Origin: Planctomycetota bacterium
GTDB taxonomy: Bacteria > Planctomycetota > Phycisphaerae > UBA1845
Assembly: GCA_024276605.1 (NCBI GenBank)
Contig: JAJRWX010000013.1
Coordinates: forward strand, 1 to 49,894
Length of the DNA: 49,894 nucleotides
Reading direction: 5' to 3'
The position numbers and the translations under genes are program-made. Of this stretch, positions 41,879 to 49,894 are shown in pieces. Position 1 is the first letter of the stretch. Each line of letters starts with the position of its first letter. The notes beneath the pieces were generated by a model. The model did not search any database, was not told where the DNA came from, and worked only from the letters and a program-made list of their open reading frames with translations.

Positions 41879-42937
41879 TCATTGCTGCATAATCGGCAAC
41901 TGGTTGTAAGGCAGTTGCAAAATGATCAATGCAATCGCAGTATCATACACATCGCCAATGTTACTCACCTGCCAGGAACCATCCGTTTGTTGTTGCTTCA
42001 ATAACAGGTCGCGTCGTTTGGCATAATATTCCTGCCAATACGGATCACGACTTACAAATAGCGCCTGGGCATAATACAGGTGCGCATAATAATCGTGCCC
42101 GGCAATGCTCTGATCCGGCTTAAGATTGCGTTTGCAATAAGCCAGGGCACGCTTGGCCCGTGGATTATCATATTGCCCCGCATTAAACCAACAACATACG
42201 GCCGCCGCAGCCAATGGTACACGGGACGGACCTCGACCCGAAGCCGTATATCGAATACCGCCATCACTATTCTGTGAAACAGCCAGATAATTCATGGCAT
42301 CATCGACGACCTTCTTAGGCACGGCCACACCCACATTGCGGGCGGCGCGTAGTGCCTGCACCTGAGTAATCGTCACCGACCCTTCGTCACCTCCGGAATC
42401 CGGCGTATAAATCCATCCGCCTCGTTTACTCTGCGCTCCGGCAGTCAATTGCACGGCGCGGCGCAGGATGTCATGCATTTTTTTGGCGCGCATCTGATCT
42501 TCTTCCATGCCATACGCTTGACTCAAAAAAAGCATCGAAAATCCATGGCCATACATCGGACGAGATTCACGGGCACCACGTCCGATCATGCCGGAAGTTG
42601 AAGCCGCGTCCATAATGAACCTCACCGCCCGATCGACATGCGGCGCATACCGTCCCTGCGTCGTCGTATTACCATCCATCAACATGGCCAAACCCGCCAG
42701 CGCGGTCATCGCTACCGGGTATTCACCGTACCCGCCACGGTTGGTCCAAACGCCCTGACGACTCTGCGCTCGCGCCAAATAGGACAACCCTCGATCAATC
42801 GCCGCACGTGTCACAGGTGTGAGACCGTCAGGCGCAACATCCGGTCGTAGCGTTTGTGCATATAACACGGGCGACGCCCAGTGACACAATATCGACATAG
42901 ACAACAACGTGGTTTTGAATCGTACACCGTGGATCAT
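41879..42937 (-). CDS. exported prenyltransferase/squalene-cyclase-fold protein
   Basis: 352 residues with a probable signal peptide (TTLLSMSILCHWASPVLYAQ). Repeats of the type GLSYLARAQSRQGVWTN, AVQLTAGAQSKRGGWIYTPD, AMNYLAVSQNSDGGIRYTAS and LLLKQQQTDGSWQVS are the QW-like units of the alpha-alpha barrel found in squalene cyclases and protein prenyltransferases. In planctomycetes many exported copies lack an active site and probably bind proteins or polysaccharides; no DxDD catalytic motif is visible here. Its start overlaps the stop of the PQQ-propeller gene by 4 bases (ATGA). Confidence 0.88.
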   Translation of the reverse strand: MIHGVRFKTTLLSMSILCHWASPVLYAQTLRPDVAPDGLTPVTRAAIDRGLSYLARAQSRQGVWTNRGGYGEYPVAMTALAGLAMLMDGNTTTQGRYAPHVDRAVRFIMDAASTSGMIGRGARESRPMYGHGFSMLFLSQAYGMEEDQMRAKKMHDILRRAVQLTAGAQSKRGGWIYTPDSGGDEGSVTITQVQALRAARNVGVAVPKKVVDDAMNYLAVSQNSDGGIRYTASGRGPSRVPLAAAAVCCWFNAGQYDNPRAKRALAYCKRNLKPDQSIAGHDYYAHLYYAQALFVSRDPYWQEYYAKRRDLLLKQQQTDGSWQVSNIGDVYDTAIALIILQLPYNQLPIMQQ

Positions 42938-45900
42938 TGTTCAACCTCTATCTCGTTCGCACGAAGGTCGTTTTCTGTCAGCGTAAAACCGTAAATTGTC
43001 GAAGTTGTTCCTACCAGGACAATGCCCGGTCGAACATCCAAATCGCCGTCAAAACGATAACTTGACTGTGGACCCATCTTTGGCAACTCCTCCCGCCAAC
43101 CATCATCGGCCCCCGTCGCGGCATCGATAGCCGCTACGGTATACCGGGTATCATGCGCACGCGGACTGGTGACTGTCTCAAGCACGGTAAAGATATTATT
43201 ACCCATCACCTGTATGGATGCTGTGTTTCCCTTAACCACAGCCAAATCCTGTCGCGACCAACGTGGCTTACCCGTAGCCACATCCAGTGCCTTCATACCC
43301 ATGATGGGGCGACGATTCATGCGCTCAGCATAGATAGCGATGAGCGAGTCGTCGACCAAATGCAAACCCTTCACCCGTGGAACATTTTCAAAGAAAAACG
43401 AAGTTGACTCATATCCCATCGCGGCATCTATAACATACCCACCACCGCCAAGCAGCGCAACACCGAGCATATGCTCATTCAATGCAAACAATTGAACCAA
43501 AGGCCGATCAAGATCACGCCGCCATACGTCTTCCCCGGAAACAAGGTCCACACCCAACAATCCATCCACGCGCGTAGAATGGGTAGGTCCGTAAAGGCTA
43601 CCGCCTACGATAACCAGTGACACAAGATCGCTATCAGCATCAGGTTGCCCAAACAAAACCTGTCGAATAAGTTTGCCATCCGCTCGATCGATAATATGTA
43701 CGCGCTGCATTTGACGATCAGCCGTGATCACACGCGTATCGGTAAGCCAGATATGCTGAACCGTCTCACCGTACATATCCCGCTCCCAAACTATTGATCC
43801 ATCCGCCGTGCGCATCAGCGTGAGTCGCCCACCCGTATGCATGGATGCCATCATACCACCCTGTGCTGCAATGGTGCTATCACGTTTCGCCGGATGCGTC
43901 ACAAGCGGTAGCAGATCAAAAGGCCTCACCCAAAGCCGCTTTCCGGTGATTAGCCCTATACCACTCAATCCTTCGCGACTGACGACGACAACCACTTGGC
44001 CATCCACCACAAACGATCGTCTAGGCCCTTGATCATTAGCACGCGACCGTTGACTGTTGCGACGAAGAAACGATGAATTGGGAAATACTTCCGGGAAACG
44101 TATATCCGCCTGCCACAACACTCGACCTGTCGAAGGGTGTAACGCTGCCAAACGATCCTCGCGCATAAAAACCAGGGCAGGCACGAATCCGATCTCGTCG
44201 GTATGTCCACGTCGAAAACCAAGTCGCCCGGCGTTTTCATTGGATGACTGAGCCATAAAGGACCATGAGTTTCCTACTTGGTTCGCCGACCGCTGAGGTG
44301 GTGACACCTTTCCATCCGCAAGAGACTCACCACCCACAGCCCTGTTTTGCGTCAACCACGCACCCAGCGTAGTCGCCCTGGCCGGCCTGGAGCCAAACAT
44401 ATCAAACCACTCATAGGCTGATGGAACCTCTTCATGGGGCGAGAACCTCTTCAATGCGGTAACCCAAGGATCGATGACACGCGATGGACTATGCAAAACA
44501 TGCGTGTGCATGTTGATCAAATACATGAGCGCTACACGGGATAGGCTAGGTGATGCCTCCATGCCGGCACAATCGACGAAATCACGCTCGGCCAATTCAT
44601 ATCGGCCTCGCAAAAGATTTCGCTTCGCATAGGCCAACATCGCGCGTTGCGCAGTCGCGGGCGGCACACCTAGCTCCGCAATAGCCCGCAATGATCGGGC
44701 TAACAGCCTCGACAACCTCTCGTCTGCCATATTCCCTTCTAGTATCGCACGTAGTTCTTTGTCGGTGTACTGTGCCAACTGATCCCTCGAGGCCGCATCC
44801 ATGTCCTGATTAATGTCGAGCAACGCACGTCTTAGCACCACCTGCGCAGCCCCCTTGGCCAGTCCGCCAAGCTCAACATTTTTATCATCCGGTAGTGAAG
44901 CAGCCGCTTGCCAGATCGTTCGTGCTGCACCAATGATGTCGTGATCCGTTCGCTGCCAACGCGACTTCGCGAGTGCCACGCGTATTTTCTGTGCGTTAGT
45001 CGTGGCTTGTTTTTCAGCTTGACGTAACGCCCGCGCCATTTGCCCACGCTCACCCTTACCCTCACCGGCCATGGACAACCATGCATCCACCAGCGTGCGC
45101 GCCCGCATTTGTCGATTCGTCCCCTCGTATCGTTGATCCTTTGATTCCAATAAAGAAATAGCTGCCTCCGGTTGACCTCGTAAAATCTCTAACCGGGCTA
45201 GTCGCAATCTCGTTCTAACATCTTCGGGGTGATCCGAAAGACGAGCCTTGGACGCAGGATACATCTGAGAAAGATCTGGAAATCGCCGAACAAACGTGGG
45301 ATCAACGCTATATAAAGAGCTGCGAAACGAGACAATATCCCCAAGGGGGTGTTGCTTTTCAGATAACGTATAGTCTTTGATCAACTCACCGCTATAGGCA
45401 TCCAGCGCGAGAACGGAGTGAACGGTTGGAATCATCATGCTATCGCCGACAACCGTTGCCCGTCCCGTCTGTGTAAAGGGCAATTCCCTCGTCCATACTT
45501 CATCACCGGTCCCGGACGTAAGGCATGTCATGGTCCGCCCTGCCAGCCATACGTATTTCGCATCCGCCGCAGTAATAAAAGCCGCCTGATCTACAGCTTT
45601 CGACCACACCATAGACCCGTCCAGCATATCCAAAGCGTAGAGCTTGCCATCCAAAAGCGAAGGAAAAAACACCAATCCGCGGGCCACGGCAGGAGAACCT
45701 GTCTCCCACGATAGGCTTCCACTGTTCGCAAGTGAAAGGTAAGTATTCAATCGATGCGCCCAGATCACATCGCGACCGGCCACGTCTATAGCAAAAAATG
45801 CACCATGTTCAGATGCCAAATATATGACACCACTTTGATGAACGGGCGTCAGCGGTGTAGTTACACGTCTTTTTGACGATTGATTTGAGCAAAGGAAGAT

Positions 45901-47421
45901 ACGTGAGATATCCGTTCCATCCACCGGGTTGAGCACACCGAGAAAAAGCTCACGCTGTCGCTCATAGGGCACCCACAGTAGACCGTCCACGATAATCGGC
46001 ACAGCCCGAAACCGCACCTCACCCAGCGGATCAAGCGGATCCCCATCCCCGCCGCGCACCCAAGCCATGTCTCCAGTATCTACATGGCGAGCCACGAGGC
46101 TCGACGTTTCCCCGCCATCCTTACGATCACGTGGTGACGGTGGGGCTACGCGCGGTGGTGCCAAAATATCGTCACTTTTCATCCATCCAGGAAGTGCCCG
46201 CTGCACGGTATAGACATATTGACCCTCAACCACAATCTCCCCAGCCACAGGCTCATAACTCCCCTTACGCTGACCGTCGGTCGACGCGCTTGACTCAAGG
46301 GACGCCGATAATCGACGTTTCGGCGACGGCGATTGCCACAACATAGACAGATCATCAGCATCCAACGCCACGCATCCGCGTCGTGTGCGTAAAATCATAC
46401 GATGATCCGCTATAGCGAATCGATAAAAAGGGAAAGCCAATCGCTCGTGTCCCAGATCGCTGCCCTGCCCGAGCGGCAAACGAAAATTTCGCACGTCCAA
46501 TTCGTAGCGCCACGGCGCTGTTGACGTTATTTCCGGCGACACAGCAGGTAACCGACCGTTTCCGACAAGACTTCCATTCGACATAGGCCAGGATTGATAT
46601 GATGGTTCCTCCACCGCATAACGATCCGTCGCTTGGGTGCTCGCAGTGTGTACGACAAGTTGATGCCAAGACTGATCCGAAGGACTTGGGGTTAGCACGG
46701 GTATATGAGGCGTCATCGTTTTATGGGCACTATCCACGGCACCAATCATCACCTGCGCGACAGCTTCCATCATGGCTATGCGCGAGCGGTCCTGATCTTG
46801 ATCCTGCACCAATGTCCGTAAGTCATGTAAAAGTCTCAGGGCTTGCTCGGGACGATTCGCATCTAACGCCCAGGAGGCTAGCGTCTCCAGTGCGTCATCA
46901 CCGTAACTCGTACCCGTATAACGACGCGCAATCGTCCATAGCCCATCGGCGTTGTGACTCGCTATAGACTCGTCGTATAATCGCTTCGCCTTGCCGTCAT
47001 ACAAAAGGCGATAAGCAGCTATGCCCTCCTTCGAAAAAGAGGCAATGCGACCAGCGGCGTAACGAGAGGCTGACTGATAGATGGTCGAGGATGCTCGTTC
47101 GTCCTTGTTGGGAGAAATCAACGATCCATCGGGGGCATCAATCACCCGCTGCAATGAATCAATCGCCAACTTCCAATCTTCGCGCAAGATCGCATCTTCA
47201 GCACGCTGCAAAAGATTGGCTATCGGCGCGGAGGTTTCAATTAACACATGCGACACTGGAGGTGCGACGGCTATTGGGGGTTTGCGGCGCTCAGGAGGAC
47301 GACGGATACCCACGCCTCTTCGGGGGCGTACTTTTTGCACTTGCGCCTGCGCCTCAAAACCCAAAACGAAACACAGCGTGACATAACAAATGATCCGTGA
47401 TATATAGTGTTGAGTCGCCAT
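42934..47421 (-). CDS. very large exported PQQ-like beta-propeller protein
   Basis: 1495 residues from the ATG at 47421 (MATQHYISRIICYVTLCFVL, a signal peptide); a TTG eight codons earlier is the alternative. After a helical region (about 60-260, TPR-like) come PQQ-type propeller blades (GDMAWVRGGDGDPLDPLGEV, GRDVIWAHRLNTYLSLANSG, LLDGKLYALDMLDGSMVWSK, SGTGDEVWTRELPFTQTGRA). A second helical middle follows (RLRLARLEILRGQPEAAISL, AMLAYAKRNLLRGRYELAER), then a second set of blades (STGRVLWQADIRFPEVFPNS, ITGKRLWVRPFDLLPL, DVATGKPRWSRQDLAVV). Propellers of this type are usually assembly scaffolds. It is the first gene of the block; length and duplication are unusual. Confidence 0.88.
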   Translation of the reverse strand: MATQHYISRIICYVTLCFVLGFEAQAQVQKVRPRRGVGIRRPPERRKPPIAVAPPVSHVLIETSAPIANLLQRAEDAILREDWKLAIDSLQRVIDAPDGSLISPNKDERASSTIYQSASRYAAGRIASFSKEGIAAYRLLYDGKAKRLYDESIASHNADGLWTIARRYTGTSYGDDALETLASWALDANRPEQALRLLHDLRTLVQDQDQDRSRIAMMEAVAQVMIGAVDSAHKTMTPHIPVLTPSPSDQSWHQLVVHTASTQATDRYAVEEPSYQSWPMSNGSLVGNGRLPAVSPEITSTAPWRYELDVRNFRLPLGQGSDLGHERLAFPFYRFAIADHRMILRTRRGCVALDADDLSMLWQSPSPKRRLSASLESSASTDGQRKGSYEPVAGEIVVEGQYVYTVQRALPGWMKSDDILAPPRVAPPSPRDRKDGGETSSLVARHVDTGDMAWVRGGDGDPLDPLGEVRFRAVPIIVDGLLWVPYERQRELFLGVLNPVDGTDISRIFLCSNQSSKRRVTTPLTPVHQSGVIYLASEHGAFFAIDVAGRDVIWAHRLNTYLSLANSGSLSWETGSPAVARGLVFFPSLLDGKLYALDMLDGSMVWSKAVDQAAFITAADAKYVWLAGRTMTCLTSGTGDEVWTRELPFTQTGRATVVGDSMMIPTVHSVLALDAYSGELIKDYTLSEKQHPLGDIVSFRSSLYSVDPTFVRRFPDLSQMYPASKARLSDHPEDVRTRLRLARLEILRGQPEAAISLLESKDQRYEGTNRQMRARTLVDAWLSMAGEGKGERGQMARALRQAEKQATTNAQKIRVALAKSRWQRTDHDIIGAARTIWQAAASLPDDKNVELGGLAKGAAQVVLRRALLDINQDMDAASRDQLAQYTDKELRAILEGNMADERLSRLLARSLRAIAELGVPPATAQRAMLAYAKRNLLRGRYELAERDFVDCAGMEASPSLSRVALMYLINMHTHVLHSPSRVIDPWVTALKRFSPHEEVPSAYEWFDMFGSRPARATTLGAWLTQNRAVGGESLADGKVSPPQRSANQVGNSWSFMAQSSNENAGRLGFRRGHTDEIGFVPALVFMREDRLAALHPSTGRVLWQADIRFPEVFPNSSFLRRNSQRSRANDQGPRRSFVVDGQVVVVVSREGLSGIGLITGKRLWVRPFDLLPLVTHPAKRDSTIAAQGGMMASMHTGGRLTLMRTADGSIVWERDMYGETVQHIWLTDTRVITADRQMQRVHIIDRADGKLIRQVLFGQPDADSDLVSLVIVGGSLYGPTHSTRVDGLLGVDLVSGEDVWRRDLDRPLVQLFALNEHMLGVALLGGGGYVIDAAMGYESTSFFFENVPRVKGLHLVDDSLIAIYAERMNRRPIMGMKALDVATGKPRWSRQDLAVVKGNTASIQVMGNNIFTVLETVTSPRAHDTRYTVAAIDAATGADDGWREELPKMGPQSSYRFDGDLDVRPGIVLVGTTSTIYGFTLTENDLRANEIEVEQ

Positions 47422-47445
47422 ACATACTACCAAATACCTTCGCAA

Positions 47446-47902
47446 TCCAAACTAATGTTTTAGTCGCTAATCACTTGATGGGTGGTGTCTTTCGAAATCC
47501 CGATATACATCGGGTCGGCTCAGCACATTTGAGCAAGCTCTAAGGTTAATAGAGCCGTTAACAAACGAAACATACAAAACTCAGTCACAGCTTTATCACG
47601 TCCGATAAGCCACCTCTACCATGCAGACCCAACGCTATATCATCATCGGACACCCGCAGATTATACCCGAGACTTTGCTCATCGCGCACATCTGCGCCAG
47701 CCCGTAACCGCATCGTAGCAATTGCGCAGACACTATTCCAGCAGGCTATGCTTGAATGACAAAAGTTAACAGCGTAGTTACAGGCGGGAAACGATACAAC
47801 GAGTATAGCGTGCTCGTTTTTTCAAGGCAGCGTATGTGTTTACGTAGCGAATACCCGAATTCTCACTACCCATCAGATTCACGCCGGTATGAGTTGATGT
47901 GA
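47446..47902. other. intergenic region upstream of the envelope cluster
   Basis: About 450 bases between ffh and the large propeller gene, no gene seen. A TATAAT on the minus strand (47660-47665) has no good -35 partner but could be the start of a leader of about 230 bases. In that leader CCCGAT-atac-ATCGGG (47499-47514) forms a hairpin and GAGC/GCTC pairs occur near 47530-47560. Confidence 0.35.
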
Positions 47903-49330
47903 TTATCGCTTACGGCCCTTACGTCGATCTTTCTTGTTGGGTCGTCGTTTTTGTGCTTTCGACGATCCCTTCATTTTCGGCAACCCACCACTAGCGGCCA
48001 TTTGAGACATTTGAGACCCCATACGCATCCGTTGCATTAACGATTGACCACTCATCGCCTTCATCATATTACGCATAGGCTCAAATTGCTTGACGATAGC
48101 ACTGACGTCGGAAGGGTCCGCACCAGCCCCACGCGCAATTCGTCGACGGCGCGACGTGTCTATCATTTTGGGATTGGCCCGCTCTTTGGGCGTCATGGAT
48201 TCGACCACCGCCTCCATGCGCACCAGCTCACGCTCGTCAATTTCCTGGTCACCCATCATGTCACCCATACCGGGCATCTTCTTGAGCAACTCGCCGATAG
48301 GCCCCATCTTTCTGACTTTACGAAGCTGCGCGACAAAATCATCCAGCGTCATATCGCCGCTGGCCATCTTGGATTCCAGCTTCTTAGCTTCGTCTTCATC
48401 GAAATGCCGCTGCGCTTGTTCCACCAGCGAAAGGATGTCACCCATCCCCAAGATACGACTAGCCATGCGATCGGGATGGAACTCCTCAATCGCATCCAAG
48501 CGCTCGCCCACACCAATAAACTTGATGGGCTTACCCGTAACCTGTTTTACGGAAAGCGCAGCCCCGCCGCGCGTATCGCTATCAAACTTCGTTAATATGC
48601 AGCCATCAAGTTCTAAACGCTCATTAAAAGCCTTAGCGGTGTTGACCGCGTCCTGCCCGGTCATGGCATCGAGAACCAGATAAATCTGATGGGGCGTTGT
48701 AGCTGACGCCACCTTGGCAATCTCATCCATCAACTCTTCATCGATGGCCAAGCGCCCGGCTGTATCGAGTATGACAACATCTCGATCCGTCTTTCTAGCT
48801 TGCTTAATACCGTTGCGACACACCTTGACCGGATTTTGTTGATCCCGCTCGACATAGACAGGACAACTAATCTGCTCACCAAGCACCTCAAGCTGATCGA
48901 TAGCCGCCGGACGCTTCAAGTCAGCCGCCACCAACAAAGGTCGCTTGGCCCGTTCCATCAACATCTTGGCCATTTTGCCGCAGGTGGTCGTCTTACCGCT
49001 GCCCTGCAACCCCGCCATCAACAACACGGTAGGTCCGGGTGTAACGAAGGGGATTTTCGGATCGACAGGCCCCATCAACTCAATCAGCTCGTCATGCACA
49101 ATCTTGACGATCACTTCCGCCGGCTTGAGTGTTTTGAGAACTTCAGCGCCAATCGCCTTCTTATGCACCTGCTCGCAAAATGTTCGCGCAACTTCCAGAT
49201 GAACATCCGCTTCGAGCAAAGACGTTCGGATTTCACGCATGGCCTCTGCGATATTTTCCTCAGTAATACGTCCACGCCCACGAAGTCCGCGTAGTACACC
49301 CGAGAGTCGATCTGTTAGCGCATCAAACAT
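47903..49330 (-). CDS. ffh: signal recognition particle protein Ffh
   Basis: 475 residues. The NG GTPase domain shows GLQGSGKTTTCGKMAK (G1), DTAGRLAIDEELMDE (G3), ILTKFDSDTRGGAALS (G4) and KPIKFIGVGERLDAIEEFHP (G5). The M domain begins near FDEDEAKKLESKMASGDMTL and contains the Met-rich segment MMKAMSGQSLMQRMRMGSQM that binds signal peptides and SRP RNA, and the SRRRRIARGAG RNA-contact motif. The lysine/arginine-rich tail (KAQKRRPNKKDRRKGRKR) is normal. It delivers nascent membrane proteins to the Sec/YidC route. In many planctomycetes it lies directly next to rpsP; here 38 kb separate them although both are on the minus strand. Confidence 0.97.
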   Translation of the reverse strand: MFDALTDRLSGVLRGLRGRGRITEENIAEAMREIRTSLLEADVHLEVARTFCEQVHKKAIGAEVLKTLKPAEVIVKIVHDELIELMGPVDPKIPFVTPGPTVLLMAGLQGSGKTTTCGKMAKMLMERAKRPLLVAADLKRPAAIDQLEVLGEQISCPVYVERDQQNPVKVCRNGIKQARKTDRDVVILDTAGRLAIDEELMDEIAKVASATTPHQIYLVLDAMTGQDAVNTAKAFNERLELDGCILTKFDSDTRGGAALSVKQVTGKPIKFIGVGERLDAIEEFHPDRMASRILGMGDILSLVEQAQRHFDEDEAKKLESKMASGDMTLDDFVAQLRKVRKMGPIGELLKKMPGMGDMMGDQEIDERELVRMEAVVESMTPKERANPKMIDTSRRRRIARGAGADPSDVSAIVKQFEPMRNMMKAMSGQSLMQRMRMGSQMSQMAASGGLPKMKGSSKAQKRRPNKKDRRKGRKR

Positions 49331-49894
49331 CAGTCAAACTCATCACTTTGATTAAAATTTTTCTATAAACCTATCGCAAGATCAAGTAATCCAAACGAAC
49401 CATGCAGCGGCACAGCCACACACCAACCTGCACAACCCCGTATTTCTAGTAGCACGCCCGCATATGGTCAAGCTACACTTGTGATTATGCCCTACGCGCC
49501 CATATCCGAGCGGCGAGCGCCAGCGACCCGTGTCTTCAAAACGTATGGGTTGGCGTGTGGCATGCCCAAGCTGAAAGCGCGGGCATGGATGGGGCGGGTG
49601 CCCCATCCTTCGGGGTACTCCCCGAAGGGTGGGGGACGGATCTTGCGTCACAAAACATCACAAGTGTCATAGTCATTGCACACAACATCCATCCCCCACC
49701 CTTTGCCGGTAGGCAAAGGATGGGGCACCCCGGTAGGGCAGGTCGTTCTTTCGCCAAAGCCCATAGGCTTTGGCGAAAGGTTGACCTGCCTGAAGTCATT
49801 TGGCATGCGCTACCACCAGTCATCTGGCACCCCCTACCACCAGGATAATCGATCAGAGCCGCACGGCGCCAGCCTGCGGACTGGCGCACGTCAA
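49331..49894. repeat. repeat-rich gap: compound palindrome, long hairpin and tandem repeat
   Basis: There is no gene; open frames here are shadows of palindromes. A compound element (49596-49730) has outer arms GGGTGCCCCATCC/GGATGGGGCACCC, an inner stem GGGTGGGGG/CCCCCACCC, and two hairpins TTCGGGG/CCCCGAA and TTTGCC/GGCAAA. Next is a long interrupted hairpin (49738-49789): GCAGGTC, then CTTTCGCCAAAGCC around CATA, then GACCTGC. A ~24-base imperfect tandem repeat (AGTCAT.TGGCA....CTACCACC) follows at 49794-49841. A CATGCCC/GGGCATG hairpin precedes them (49561-49587). Confidence 0.8.

Noticed and set aside
49382-49889. Open frames of 63 to 117 codons on both strands
   Set aside because: They cover the compound palindromes and the tandem repeat at the window end; composition and symmetry explain them.

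Overview
The window looks like the chromosome of a planctomycete, most likely of the Phycisphaerae type. This rests on family composition, since there is no rRNA gene. The pointers are a DUF1580 protein, a planctomycete-type tyrosine integrase, a large MoxR/DUF58/BatA/von Willebrand gene cluster with glutamine-rich coiled-coil and PQQ-propeller proteins, an NPCBM-domain protein, and a B12-dependent ribonucleotide reductase. No species can be named.

Positions 1 to about 6790 are the right part of an integrated element that sits against the 3' end of a tRNA-Arg gene (anticodon ACG) and runs off the left edge of the window. From the tRNA leftward, all on the minus strand, it holds a tyrosine integrase, two small phage-type genes, an unknown AT-rich gene, a DUF1580 regulator behind two dyad repeats, a 36-residue ORF, a primase-polymerase/DUF3987 replication protein, a structured AT-rich gap, a TubC_N-like small protein and a partial helix-turn-helix protein resembling a small terminase subunit. 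The order integrase - regulator - primase - structured gap - terS-like resembles phage satellites (PICI-like islands).

Positions 7125 to 13.0 kb are housekeeping. A minus-strand unit rpsP-trmD-rplS-yraN-tatD has a good sigma-70-like promoter and no rimM. Upstream of it is nrdJ with its own promoter, and between the two lies a possible small RNA. Positions 13.2 to 23.4 kb hold a queuosine-precursor transporter and queG on either side of a membrane-anchored MutS-family ATPase and an unknown gene, then an ECF sigma/anti-sigma/STN-domain trio, then panC and lgt (lgt with a long insertion).

Positions 23.7 to 47.4 kb form one block of 13 consecutive minus-strand genes, many overlapping by 4 to 38 bases. 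In order of transcription they encode a 1495-residue PQQ-propeller protein, a terpene-cyclase-fold protein, MoxR, DUF58, a BatA-like protein, a second von Willebrand protein broken by an in-frame TAA, a DUF4175-like membrane protein, a glutamine-rich coiled coil, a helical-repeat protein, an NPCBM protein, one HtrA-like protease with an intact triad, and two HtrA-like proteins that have lost all three catalytic residues. MoxR, DUF58 and BatA proteins are usually chaperone and scaffold parts, so this is plausibly an envelope-stress or envelope-assembly machine; that reading is inference. ffh follows at 47.9 to 49.3 kb.

The intergenic DNA carries several palindromic repeat families. Two copies of a ~170-bp Y-shaped element (14.4 and 23.5 kb) show covarying arms. 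A relative at 26.0 kb shares its core ends. One copy interrupts a short palindrome whose uninterrupted version is also in the window. The last 300 bases contain two further multi-hairpin elements and a tandem repeat.
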